A DNA stretch of 64,000 nt from JBPYFK01 sp051984675. GTDB taxonomy: Bacteria; Actinomycetota; Actinomycetes; Mycobacteriales; Pseudonocardiaceae. The stretch lies in contig JBPYFK010000190.1 in assembly GCA_051984675.1 (NCBI GenBank), positions 111,391 through 175,390 on the forward strand. The letters are read 5' to 3'. The translations under genes were made by a program, and so were the position numbers. This document shows, piece by piece, positions 1 to 7,726 of this stretch. Numbering within the stretch: position 1 is the stretch's first letter; each line of letters starts with the position of its first letter. The notes below the pieces were generated by a model, which was not told the DNA's origin, searched no databases, and was given only the letters and a program-made list of their open reading frames with translations.

Positions 1-947
1 GGCGCCCACTCCACGGTGGGTGTGTGGGTGGGGTGCTTGCCATCGACCGTCGTGACCAGCCGGCCCACGTTCCACGGGTCGCCGTAGTCCCAGCCGTCCC
101 GGGAACCGCGCAGGTAGACACCGCACAGGAAGACCGGATCGGTGTTGCACACCTCGTAGGTCATCACGTACGTGCCGTCGGGGAGCTGCCGGATGCCTGG
201 CATCCCCGGTCGCACCGACCATTTCCGCTGGACAACGGTATCTCGGTAGTCAGTCCACTGCCGACCGTCGGTCGAGCGCACCTGGACGATCTTCTGGTCG
301 TGGTGGGCATGGTCGCCCTCGTCGGCGTAGAACACCGCGAGGTGGCCGTCCGCGGTGACGCTGAGTTCCGGTTCCCACACGCCGGTTCCCTTGGGTGACA
401 CGGCGATGTTGGACAGGAAGCTCCACGTCTGGCCGTGGTCGTCGCTGCGCCATAACCGGAGGGTGTTCTGCCGCACCTCCCGCTTCGCGCCGACACCCGC
501 GGTTCCCGCCCATAACAGGGTTCCCGCCGGCATGTCCGCGACCGGTCTCGGCATCTCGAACAGGGTGGCGCAGCACATCCCCTTGCGGTTCTCGCCCGCC
601 GGGTCGCGGATCTCGCCGAGCGGCTGGAACGTCCTGCCCTCGTCGCTGCTCTGGTAGATACCGCCACGCCCCGCGTTGTCGATGAACGTCGCCACACTCA
701 CCAGGATGCGTCCGTTGGCGGCTCCGCTGTGCTTCAGCCGAATCGCTCTGGGGTAGCTGCTGCCCCCGTCTTTGAGTTGCCTGCCCTGAGTCACGTCCTG
801 CGGTGCGGGGCCCACTCGGGGACTACCGGACGCGATCGTCGGCGCGGTCGCGAACAGCAACCCGAGCACGCACAGCACCGAAAGCAGCAGCCCTCCGCCG
901 AGTGTCCGCCCGCTGAGTGTCCCCCCGCTGAGTCCTCTCGTGCGCAT
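1..947 (-). CDS. Secreted BNR-repeat (sialidase-like) protein, 3' part cut by window edge
   Basis: Read on the minus strand from an ATG at 947 the frame stays open to base 1 (315 codons), so the C-terminus lies outside the window. Residues 1-40 form a signal peptide (Arg-rich start, then a Leu/Val/Cys-rich hydrophobic core and ATAPTIASG). Two Asp-box/BNR motifs are visible, SSDEGRTF and SDDHGQTW, together with WEPELSVTADGHLAVFYADE, which is typical of six-bladed beta-propeller sialidase/arabinanase-like exo-glycosidases. Family knowledge suggests an extracellular carbohydrate-binding or glycoside hydrolase role. The substrate cannot be read from this fragment. It lies 145 bp downstream of ftsK on the same strand and is probably transcribed separately. 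Confidence 0.8.
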   Translation of the reverse strand, partial: MRTRGLSGGTLSGRTLGGGLLLSVLCVLGLLFATAPTIASGSPRVGPAPQDVTQGRQLKDGGSSYPRAIRLKHSGAANGRILVSVATFIDNAGRGGIYQSSDEGRTFQPLGEIRDPAGENRKGMCCATLFEMPRPVADMPAGTLLWAGTAGVGAKREVRQNTLRLWRSDDHGQTWSFLSNIAVSPKGTGVWEPELSVTADGHLAVFYADEGDHAHHDQKIVQVRSTDGRQWTDYRDTVVQRKWSVRPGMPGIRQLPDGTYVMTYEVCNTDPVFLCGVYLRGSRDGWDYGDPWNVGRLVTTVDGKHPTHTPTVEWA

Positions 948-1091
948 ATCCCAGCCTTCCGGCCCTCAACCTTCGCGGTGAGTGCCTTCCTTGATCGGGC
1001 TGGGAACGCTATCGAAACGATCACGCACAACACGGCGCTCGTCGTAAACTTTCCAACTTTTTGCCCGCAGCGGGGCGAAAACACGAAACGC

Positions 1092-3722
1092 CTAGACCTC
1101 GGCGTCGGGTGGTGGGCCGCCGCGGATCGAGTAGAGCGCGTTTTCCAACTCGTCCGGTTTGACCAGCACCTCGCGGGCCTTTGACCCCTCGGACGCGCCG
1201 ACCACCCCGCGCGACTCCAGCAGGTCCATCAGCCGGCCAGCCTTGGCGAAACCCACCCGCAGCTTGCGCTGCAACATCGACGTCGACCCGAACTGGCTGG
1301 TGACGACCAGCTCGGCGGCCTGCAGCAACACGTCGAGATCGTCGCCGATGTCGGAGTCGACTTCCTTCTTCTCGCCGGCTTTCGCGCTGGTCACACCGTC
1401 GGTGTAGTCGGGTTCGGCCTGCTCCTTGGTGAACGCGACGATCCGGTGGATCTCCTCGTCGGAGACGAACGAGCCCTGCACGCGCACTGGGCGGGACGCG
1501 CCCATCGGCAGGTACAGCGCATCCCCCATGCCGATCAGCTTCTCCGCCCCCGGCTGGTCGAGGATGACGCGCGAATCGGTCAACGACGACGTCGCGAACG
1601 CCAGCCGCGACGGGACGTTCGTCTTGATCAACCCGGTGACCACGTCCACCGACGGCCGCTGCGTCGCCAGCACGAGGTGGATGCCGGCGGCACGCGCCTT
1701 CTGGGTGATCCGAACGATGGCGTCCTCGACATCCCGAGGGGCGGTCATCATGAGGTCCGCCAGCTCGTCAACGATCGCCAGGATGTACGGGTACTCGCGG
1801 TAGACGCGCTCGCTGCCCAGCGGTGCGGTGATCTCGCCGCTGCGCACCTTGGCGTTGAAGTCGTCGATGTGCCGCACCCGGTTGGCCTGCATGTCCTGGT
1901 ACCGCTGCTCCATCTCCTCCACCAGCCACGCCAGGGCGGCGGCGGCCTTCTTCGGCTGGGTGATGATGGGCGTGATCAGGTGCGGTATGCCCTCGTACGG
2001 GGTGAGTTCGACCATCTTCGGGTCGATCAGGATCATCCGTACCTCGTCCGGGGTGGCCCGGGCCAGCAGCGACACCAGCATCGAGTTGACGAAGCTGGAC
2101 TTACCCGAACCGGTCGACCCCGCGCACAGCAGGTGCGGCATCTTCGACAGGTTCGCGGTGAGCATGTGGCCCTCGATGTCCTTGCCGAGGCCCATGACCA
2201 GCGGATGCGTGTCGTTGGCCGCCTTCGGTGAGCGCAGCACGTCACCGAGCCGCACCATCTCCCGGTCGGTGTTGGGCACCTCGATACCGACCGCCGACTT
2301 GCCCGGGATCGGGGCCAGCAGCCGGACGTTGTCGTTGGCCACCGCGTACGCGATGTTTTTGGTCAGCGCGGTGATCTTCTCGACCTTCACGCCGGGACCG
2401 AGTTCGACCTCGTAGCGGGTGACGGTGGGGCCTCGGGTGAAGCCGGTGACCTTCGCGTCGATGTTGAACTGCTCCAGCACGCCGGTGATCGCTTCGATCA
2501 TGGAGTCGTTGGCCTTGCTGCGGGCCTTCGGCGGATCGCCGTCCTGGAGCACGTCCAGCGGCGGGAGCTGGTAGTCGCCTTCCACCGTGCGACTGATGGC
2601 TAGCCTGGAATCGTCGTCCCGGCCCGGCGTGTCCCGCTGCTCCGGCGGGGAAGCCGCCGGGACCTCCTCCGGCTTGGCCGTCGAGCCCCCGGACCGCTGG
2701 GACTTCCGCGGCGCACGCTTGCCTGGCGACCGGTCGTCGGTCTCGGCGACCGTGTCCACGTCCTCCACGTCGTCCAAGGACAGTTGCGAGTCGGCGTCCC
2801 CGGACATCGCGGCCTGCCGCCGCCGAGACGGCCGGCGCAGCTTGGCGGTGGAGGGATCGGACGGCTCCAACTCCGCCTCCGCGTCCCGCACGGAATCGGC
2901 GTAGTCGCCACCCCCGCGCAGCAGCGCCGGGATCTCGCGCAACACGGTTCCGGTGATCAGCAGGAGGCCGAACACCGCGAGCAACACCAGCACCGGGATC
3001 GCGACCCAAGCGGTCAGCGCCTGCGACAGCGCGCCGCCGGAGACGAAGCCGAGCGCACCGCCAGCCTGCATCCACCCGGTGCTGTCCAGCGGTGCCCCGG
3101 CGGCGATGTGCAGCACGCCGAGCGCACCGAACGACAGCATCAGCCACCCCACGATGATCCGCGGGAGCGCCTCTGGATCGGTCTCACCTCGCACCATCAC
3201 CACCGCCGCGAGCAGCAGGACCAGCGGGAGCACGACCGCAGCCTCGCCGATCACGTACCGCAGCGTCTGATCCAGCCACTGCCCGACCGGGCCACCCGCG
3301 TGCCACCAGACACCCGCTGAGCTGACCACGCCGAACGCGAGGTAGATCAGCGCGAGGCCGTCCCGGCGGTGCGCCGGGTCGAGATCCCTGGTCCGGCCCA
3401 GCGCGCGCAGCAGCCGACCGACCCCACGGGAAGCGACCCGACCTACGTTCGGACCGCCGCTGCGCCGCCCACCACGACGTGCGGTCTTGTTGCGCGCAGC
3501 GGGAGCGCGTGTCGAACGCGTCGAAGTCGACCGGCGGTTCTTCGCGCTCCCGGAAGACCTGCTCGCCGCACCGCCCTTCGTGGAGCTGCCCTTCCTGGCA
3601 CCACCCGTACCACCAGTCCCGCCCTTGCTGGTGCCGCCACTCTTCGACGCGGAACCATTACGGGACGCGACTCCACTGGAACGCGTTGATCCCCGTCCCC
3701 CATTCGTCGCCCGACCTGCCAT
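1092..3722 (-). CDS. ftsK: FtsK/SpoIIIE-family DNA translocase
   Basis: Septal DNA pump that clears the chromosome terminus from the division plane. From the ATG at 3722 (MAGRATNGG) the protein is about 876 residues: a Ser/Gly/Arg/Lys-rich N-terminus, four to five transmembrane segments (roughly residues 115-260), an acidic linker, then the motor domain with Walker A GSTGSGKS near residue 532 and IDPKMVELTPYEGIPHL. The C-terminal gamma winged helix, which reads oriented KOPS-type sequences, is present (QRKLRVGFAKAGRLMDLLE). A GTG at 3767 would add 15 residues. I prefer 3722 because the peptide from there matches the usual family start. Its position downstream of rnj/dapA fits actinobacterial synteny. 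Confidence 0.95.
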   Translation of the reverse strand: MAGRATNGGRGSTRSSGVASRNGSASKSGGTSKGGTGGTGGARKGSSTKGGAASRSSGSAKNRRSTSTRSTRAPAARNKTARRGGRRSGGPNVGRVASRGVGRLLRALGRTRDLDPAHRRDGLALIYLAFGVVSSAGVWWHAGGPVGQWLDQTLRYVIGEAAVVLPLVLLLAAVVMVRGETDPEALPRIIVGWLMLSFGALGVLHIAAGAPLDSTGWMQAGGALGFVSGGALSQALTAWVAIPVLVLLAVFGLLLITGTVLREIPALLRGGGDYADSVRDAEAELEPSDPSTAKLRRPSRRRQAAMSGDADSQLSLDDVEDVDTVAETDDRSPGKRAPRKSQRSGGSTAKPEEVPAASPPEQRDTPGRDDDSRLAISRTVEGDYQLPPLDVLQDGDPPKARSKANDSMIEAITGVLEQFNIDAKVTGFTRGPTVTRYEVELGPGVKVEKITALTKNIAYAVANDNVRLLAPIPGKSAVGIEVPNTDREMVRLGDVLRSPKAANDTHPLVMGLGKDIEGHMLTANLSKMPHLLCAGSTGSGKSSFVNSMLVSLLARATPDEVRMILIDPKMVELTPYEGIPHLITPIITQPKKAAAALAWLVEEMEQRYQDMQANRVRHIDDFNAKVRSGEITAPLGSERVYREYPYILAIVDELADLMMTAPRDVEDAIVRITQKARAAGIHLVLATQRPSVDVVTGLIKTNVPSRLAFATSSLTDSRVILDQPGAEKLIGMGDALYLPMGASRPVRVQGSFVSDEEIHRIVAFTKEQAEPDYTDGVTSAKAGEKKEVDSDIGDDLDVLLQAAELVVTSQFGSTSMLQRKLRVGFAKAGRLMDLLESRGVVGASEGSKAREVLVKPDELENALYSIRGGPPPDAEV

Positions 3723-3808
3723 GACCCATACGGTAGCGAGCGCCGCCCCTGCCGTCACTTGAGCCACACTGGTCGTGGTCCACGCGACTCCTGACCAAGG
3801 TCCCGGTC

Positions 3809-4687
3809 GTGACCGGCCGTGTTCGTGCGATGCTCACATCGATGGTTGCCTTACCTTCCGCCGGAGAACCGACCGAGCGTGTCGATCGCGGGAAACTGTA
3901 TCGCCAGGCGCCGCTGCTGTGGCGCACGATCATGCGGATGGATCGCGCGGTGATCGGCGCCACCGGGCGGTTGAAGGTCACCGGAGACGTCCCGGGCGAC
4001 CTCCGTCGCCGGCCGCTGCTGCTGGCGGCCAACCATATCGGCAACCTCGACCCGCTGGTGCTCATCGCGGCCTGCGAGCGCCGGAAGATCGCTCCCCGGT
4101 TCCTGGCCACCGGTGGGCTGTTCGACGCTCCCGCACTCGGCTGGGTACTGCGCCGGAGCAAGCACGTCCGCGCCGACCGGGGAAAGAGCAACCAGACGGA
4201 CGCGCTCGGGCGCGTTGTCCGCGCTCTGCACAGCGATCACCGACCGGTGTTGGTCTACCCGGAGGGCCGCATCAGCCTGGAGCCTGACCTGTGGCCGGAG
4301 CGGGGTAAGAGCGGGCTGGCCCGGATGGCGCTCGCGGCTGACGTGCCGGTGGTTCCGATCAGCCAGTGGGGCGCGCACGAGGCCATGTGTTACGGCATGC
4401 CCGTGGTGACGAGCGCCCGGGACCTGTGGACACTGCTCGCGTCCTGGCTGCGCGCGATTCCCCGCCGGCCCGCGCTGAAGGTCCACTTCGGCGCGCCGGT
4501 GGATCTCAGCGACCTGTCACCGGACCGACCGGGCGACGCGATCCGCGCTCATCAGCGGATCATGCGCGCGATCACCGAGGGGCTCGCCCCACTGCGCGCG
4601 GACGAGCCGGACGAGCCCCACCACCACGACCCCACGCGCCCGACGAACGACAAGCGCAGTCCCTGGCGCCCCCGCTGCGAGGGCTGA
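3809..4687 (+). CDS. PlsC-type 1-acylglycerol-3-phosphate acyltransferase family protein
   Basis: Predicted membrane-associated acyltransferase of phospholipid synthesis. The catalytic H-x4-D box is NHIGNLD (His76 and Asp81 from the GTG at 3809) and the substrate-binding block is VYPEGRIS (about residues 149-156), both diagnostic of the PlsC superfamily. The tail (residues 265-292) is Pro/His/Asp/Arg-rich and looks disordered. The start is uncertain: GTG 3809, ATG 3830 and ATG 3842 are all in frame and none has a strong ribosome binding site. It diverges from ftsK and ends at a strong hairpin (4700-4733) shared with the converging chaplin-like gene. The acyl acceptor cannot be read from sequence. 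Confidence 0.88.
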   Translation: MTGRVRAMLTSMVALPSAGEPTERVDRGKLYRQAPLLWRTIMRMDRAVIGATGRLKVTGDVPGDLRRRPLLLAANHIGNLDPLVLIAACERRKIAPRFLATGGLFDAPALGWVLRRSKHVRADRGKSNQTDALGRVVRALHSDHRPVLVYPEGRISLEPDLWPERGKSGLARMALAADVPVVPISQWGAHEAMCYGMPVVTSARDLWTLLASWLRAIPRRPALKVHFGAPVDLSDLSPDRPGDAIRAHQRIMRAITEGLAPLRADEPDEPHHHDPTRPTNDKRSPWRPRCEG

Positions 4688-4699
4688 AGGCAACCGATG

Positions 4700-4733
4700 C
4701 GCGTGTGCCGGCCCTGCTGGGCCGGCACACGCG
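4700..4733. terminator. Bidirectional hairpin terminator
   Basis: Fifteen-base perfect stem (4700-4714 with 4719-4733) and a 4-base loop TGCT, placed between two converging stop codons (4687 on plus, 4759 on minus). There is no T-tract, as is common for high-GC actinobacterial terminators. Confidence 0.75.
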
Positions 4734-4758
4734 TACCCGCGATGGACTACCCGCGTCG

Positions 4759-5016
4759 TCAGTTCTTGGCGACCGGGTGGTCAACGACCGGTGCGTTGGT
4801 GCACTGCGCGTTCTGCGGCGAGCCGATCGGGATAATGAGGCCGCCGAGCAGGGCGACGTTGTCGTTGCATGCCTGGATCGGCAGCACGCTGACGTCGTTG
4901 TCATCGAGGACGTTGATGCCGTTGTTGCCGTGGCTGTCCGCGAACGCTGGCGCCCCGATTCCCATCAGGCCGGCACTCACCGCAGCAACACCGAAAAGGC
5001 GAGTGAAAGTACGCAC
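4759..5016 (-). CDS. Chaplin-like small secreted protein, copy 1 of 3
   Basis: 85 residues from a GTG at 5016, preceded by TTGGGGTGTCAA as ribosome binding site. Residues 1-26 are a clear signal peptide ending GAPAFA. The mature part is Asn-rich and has two cysteines about 21 residues apart (IQACNDNV and QNAQCTN) flanking a hydrophobic Leu/Ile stretch with a Pro-Ile-Gly turn. This arrangement recalls the chaplin domain (V-x-VP-x-x-VCGN ... GN-x-C) of Streptomyces surface amyloids, but it is shorter after the second Cys and is not identical. All three copies begin at an equivalent GTG and are exactly 85 residues long, which fixes the start. The likely place is the cell surface or spore/hyphal coat (inference). 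Confidence 0.82.
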   Translation of the reverse strand: MRTFTRLFGVAAVSAGLMGIGAPAFADSHGNNGINVLDDNDVSVLPIQACNDNVALLGGLIIPIGSPQNAQCTNAPVVDHPVAKN

Positions 5017-5127
5017 TTGACACCCCAATCTGGTCTATCTGTTTCCCGCAGATCGGCGAAAGGGCTCGGGCAACCGCATCGCCCGATCAGTCTCGCCGGA
5101 TCAGTACGTCATGATCTCTTAGAACGA

Positions 5128-5180
5128 TCTCGTTAGCTCGTCGGGTAACCCGAAAGGAACGGATCTCCACCCATACGGGT
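5128..5180 (-). promoter_or_regulatory. Conserved leader element upstream of chaplin-like copy 1
   Basis: This block closely resembles 5974-6028, upstream of copy 3. Both contain AGCTCGTCGGG, a following AACCCGAAAG/AACGCGAAAG and TCTCCACCC ending in a small CCC-x4-GGG hairpin. It lies 110-165 bp before the start codon. It may be a promoter/operator or a transcribed leader structure. It is not clearly present upstream of copy 2. Confidence 0.5.
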
Positions 5181-5182
5181 TG

Positions 5183-5440
5183 TCAGTTTTCGGCGACCGG
5201 GTGGTCAACGACCGGTGCGTTAGTGCACTGCGCGTTCTGCGGCGAGCCGATCGGGACGACCGCGCCCAACAACGCGGCAACGTTGTCGTTGCACGCCTGG
5301 ATCGGCAGCACGCTGACGTTGTTGTCGTCCAGGAGGTTGATGCCATTGTTGCCCTGGCTGTCCGCGAACGCCGGCGCCCCGATTCCCATCAGACCGGCGC
5401 TCACCGCGGCGATACCCATAACGCGAGCGAAAGTACGCAC
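5183..5440 (-). CDS. Chaplin-like small secreted protein, copy 2 of 3
   Basis: 85 residues from the GTG at 5440, with the same TTGGGGTGTCAA ribosome binding context as copy 1. Signal peptide to GAPAFA, then a mature domain nearly identical to copy 1 (NNGINLLDDNNVSVLPIQ, Cys-NDN, PIGSPQNAQ, Cys, ending in VVDHPVAEN). The main change is in the hydrophobic stretch between the cysteines (AALLGAVV in place of ALLGGLII). It probably arose by tandem duplication and has a similar surface or coat role (inference). The frame could extend upstream to an ATG at 5491, but the extra residues are not conserved between copies. Confidence 0.82.
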   Translation of the reverse strand: MRTFARVMGIAAVSAGLMGIGAPAFADSQGNNGINLLDDNNVSVLPIQACNDNVAALLGAVVPIGSPQNAQCTNAPVVDHPVAEN

Positions 5441-5616
5441 TTGACACCCCAATCTCGTGTATTGGTCCCGCAGATCGATGAAATGGCTCAAGCAGCCTCT
5501 CGCCGATCAGCAAACCCGTGATTCATCGGTACGTTGTTGCAGGATCGATCTCATCAGCGGGTGCGCCGGCCACGACGACGTCCGACGCACCCCTTCGTAT
5601 GGAGCTGCGCTGGTTG

Positions 5617-5874
5617 TCAGCCCTTGGCGACCGGGTGGTCAACGACCGGTGCGTTGGTGCACTGCGCGTTCTGCGGCGAGGCGATCGGGACGACCGCGGC
5701 CACCACCGCGGCGACGTTGTCGTTGCACGCCTGGATCGGCACCGCGCTGATGTTGTTGTCATCGAGGGCGTTGATGCCGTTGTTGTCGTGGCTGTCCGCA
5801 AAAGCCGGGGCCCCGATTCCCATCAGACCGGCGGTCACGGCGGCGATCCCAACGAAGCGAGCGAGAGTACGCAC
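5617..5874 (-). CDS. Chaplin-like small secreted protein, copy 3 of 3
   Basis: 85 residues from the GTG at 5874. The ribosome binding context differs from copies 1 and 2 by a TCA-type insertion (TTGGGGTGTCAATCAAGTG), which lengthens the spacing to the start. Signal peptide to GAPAFA. The mature part keeps both Cys, the Asn-Asp pattern and the VVDHPVA tail, but the inter-cysteine segment is more Ala/Val rich (AAVVAAVVPIAS). It is the promoter-proximal copy in the array. An ATG at 5967 is in frame but would place non-conserved residues ahead of the signal peptide. Confidence 0.82.
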   Translation of the reverse strand: MRTLARFVGIAAVTAGLMGIGAPAFADSHDNNGINALDDNNISAVPIQACNDNVAAVVAAVVPIASPQNAQCTNAPVVDHPVAKG

Positions 5875-5973
5875 TTGATTGACACCCCAATCTTGTCTAT
5901 CCGCTTCCCTTCGATCGGTGAAATGGTTCGGGAACCACCTCCGCCGATCAGCAGAACCATGATTCATCGAGGC

Positions 5974-6028
5974 GATCTCGTCAGCTCGTCGGGCAACGCG
6001 AAAGTTGGTGAATCTCCACCCTTACGGG
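5974..6028 (-). promoter_or_regulatory. Conserved leader element upstream of chaplin-like copy 3
   Basis: Counterpart of the element at 5128-5180: the same AGCTCGTCGGG core and TCTCCACCC followed by TTACGGG, which can pair as a short CCC/GGG hairpin. The rest of the gap up to the broken DUF4389 gene (6029-6154) shows no gene and nothing else I recognise. Confidence 0.5.
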
Positions 6029-6154
6029 AAAGTAACCGCGCACAGTAATTTGGCACACCGGAATCATGGACATCAAAACCCACCGGATCAGGGGATGACC
6101 GTGGGCGCGTGTTCACGACGACACCGATGGATGGAGACGAGCCGGGCAACCGGG

Positions 6155-6417
6155 TCAGCCAACCTCGCCGGGCTTGAACGGGTGCTGTGATGGATCAGCA
6201 GTCGGCGGGCGCCGTTGGTCAGCCGCAAGGGCCGCGTTCCCCCTCGACAACCGCCGCATCACCAGCGCCGCGAACCATCCAGGATCTGGACGACCATCGC
6301 GGCGATTGCCAGGCACGCCGTAACGACCAGCTGGGGAATCACCAGGGCGAGCCGGAAGGCCACCGTTAACCGGTTCTGAGCACCAGAGCCGTCGATCTCC
6401 GACTCCGGCGGAGACAC
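6155..6417 (-). pseudogene. DUF4389 membrane protein, frameshifted remnant
   Basis: From a GTG at 6417 the frame reads NRLTVAFRLALVIPQLVVTACLAIAAMVVQ in overlapping pieces, which is the start of a DUF4389 protein (family pattern RLTVFFRLLLAIPH then a hydrophobic helix). The frame then stops early at 6259 after ILDGSRRW. The expected continuation GWFAALVMRRLSRG appears at once in another frame (about 6236-6280), so a frameshift lies near 6276-6285. Downstream the second frame loses family resemblance and stops near 6155. One intact copy would carry two or three membrane helices. It is a degraded gene unless there is a sequencing error. Confidence 0.6.
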
Positions 6418-6459
6418 TCCCTGCCGCAGGCGCGGGTCAGCCCCTCCGAAATAGGGGAA

Positions 6460-6473
6460 AAATGATATCATTT
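6460..6473. promoter_or_regulatory. 14-bp perfect palindrome, candidate operator of the SPFH-RHH pair
   Basis: AAATGATATCATTT is a perfect inverted repeat in an otherwise GC-rich region, 53 bp before the SPFH start and within an AT-rich patch that also has TAGCTA. Its size and position suit a ribbon-helix-helix dimer site, so autoregulation by the RHH gene at 7477 is plausible (inference). Confidence 0.5.
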
Positions 6474-6526
6474 AGCTAGATCGATGCTACCGTGCGACCA
6501 GTGCAGCGACAAGAGAGGTGAGGGCG

Positions 6527-7456
6527 ATGACAGGGAACGCGACCGATCACGCGAACCGGTGGGACGAAACGGTGCGCATAAGAGAGCGCGAGATCAACGG
6601 CGTTACCGGTGTGCCGGTACTGGTCGCCGGTGTCGCGCTGGTGGTGGCAGGTCCGCTCATGCTACGAGCGGCGCGTGGCGGTGGCGGGATGTTGCCGATC
6701 GCGGTGCTGGCCCTGCTCGCTGGTGTGGTGCTGCTGGCCGGACTGACGCCGGTGATGCCCGGAGAGGCTCGGGTGGTGCAACTGTTCGGCCGCTACGTGG
6801 GGACGGCGCGCACGACCGGTCTGCGGTGGTTCAACCCCTTCACCCGGCGGCGACGCGTTTCCACTCGTATCCGCAACCGTGAAACGGCCGTCATCAAGGT
6901 CAATGACGCCGACGGCAACCCGATCGACATCGCGGCCGTGGTCGTCTGGCAGGTCGCTGACACTGCCCGCGCGACGTATGCGGTGGATGATTTCGTCGAA
7001 TTCGTCAACACCCAGGCCGAAACGGCGGTCCGACGGATCGCGAACAGCTACCCCTACGACACGCACAACCCCGGCGACGGCGCTGTCGGTGGCGAGCTGT
7101 CGCTGCGGGACAATGCCGAAGAGATCACGGCCACCCTGTCCACGGAGATCGCCGAAAGGGTCGCTCCGGCCGGCGTACACGTCGTGGAATCCCGGTTGAC
7201 TCGGCTGGCCTACGCGCCTGAGATCGCTCAGGCGATGTTGCGGCGCCAGCAGGCTGCCTCCGTCGTCGCCGCCCGCGCCCGCATCGTCGAGGGAGCGGTG
7301 GGAATGGTACGGCTCGCCTTGGCCCGCCTGGACGAGGAAGGCGTGGTGGAACTCGACGAGGAGCGCAAAGCCACGATGGTCTCGAACCTGCTGGTTGTGC
7401 TCTGCGGTGACCGGGACACCCAGCCAGTGATCAACGCAGGCTCCCTGTACCAGTGA
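6527..7456 (+). CDS. SPFH/band 7 domain membrane protein
   Basis: About 309 residues from the ATG at 6527 (ribosome binding site GAGAGGTGAGGG just before it; a GTG at 6518 is in frame). Two adjacent hydrophobic segments (roughly residues 28-48 and 54-76) anchor it. The SPFH/prohibitin domain follows (VQLFGRYVGTARTTGLRWFNP, then TAVIKVNDADGNPIDIAAVV, WQVADTARATYAVDDF, YPYDTHNPG and RLTRLAYAPEIAQAMLRRQQA), ending in a helical C-terminus. Such proteins form oligomeric membrane microdomain scaffolds. The RHH gene starts 20 bp downstream and is probably cotranscribed. The partner process is unknown. Confidence 0.9.
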   Translation: MTGNATDHANRWDETVRIREREINGVTGVPVLVAGVALVVAGPLMLRAARGGGGMLPIAVLALLAGVVLLAGLTPVMPGEARVVQLFGRYVGTARTTGLRWFNPFTRRRRVSTRIRNRETAVIKVNDADGNPIDIAAVVVWQVADTARATYAVDDFVEFVNTQAETAVRRIANSYPYDTHNPGDGAVGGELSLRDNAEEITATLSTEIAERVAPAGVHVVESRLTRLAYAPEIAQAMLRRQQAASVVAARARIVEGAVGMVRLALARLDEEGVVELDEERKATMVSNLLVVLCGDRDTQPVINAGSLYQ

Positions 7457-7476
7457 CTGGAGGTGTGTGATCGGTA

Positions 7477-7683
7477 GTGGCTTACCGCAAGAGCGTCCTG
7501 CTCAGACTGGACCCGGCGGTGCATGACGCACTCGCCCGATGGGCGGCCGACGAGCTGCGTAGCACCAACGCACAGATCGAGTTCCTGCTCCGCAAAGCAC
7601 TCTCCGACGCCGGTCGAATGCCGCGCGGCACGTCCAAGATCCCTCGCCGGGGCAGGCCCCCCAAAACGCCACCAGATCACTAG
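7477..7683 (+). CDS. Small ribbon-helix-helix (Arc-like) DNA-binding protein
   Basis: 68 residues from a GTG, with GGAGGTGTG as ribosome binding site. The pattern KSVLLRLDPAVHDALARWAADE followed by NAQIEFLLRKAL is the beta-strand/helix/helix layout of Arc/MetJ/CopG-type proteins (LLRLDP strand, then two amphipathic helices). The C-terminal tail is basic (PRRGRPPK, an AT-hook-like RGRPPK element). It directly follows the SPFH gene. Its probable job is repression of that pair through the palindrome at 6460. No toxin gene is adjacent. Confidence 0.8.
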   Translation: MAYRKSVLLRLDPAVHDALARWAADELRSTNAQIEFLLRKALSDAGRMPRGTSKIPRRGRPPKTPPDH

Positions 7684-7726
7684 CCTCGGCCCGCCGGCCG
7701 GCGTTCGGACTACCTCGGCGCCGGCA

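Noticed and set aside
5900..6030. Possible c-di-AMP (ydaO-type) riboswitch before the chaplin-like genes, from GAGCTAACGAG and GGGTGGAGAT-like pieces.
   Set aside because: Only short fragments resemble the consensus. I cannot find the paired GGGGGACCC and GGGGTGAATC blocks in the right order, so no riboswitch is called.
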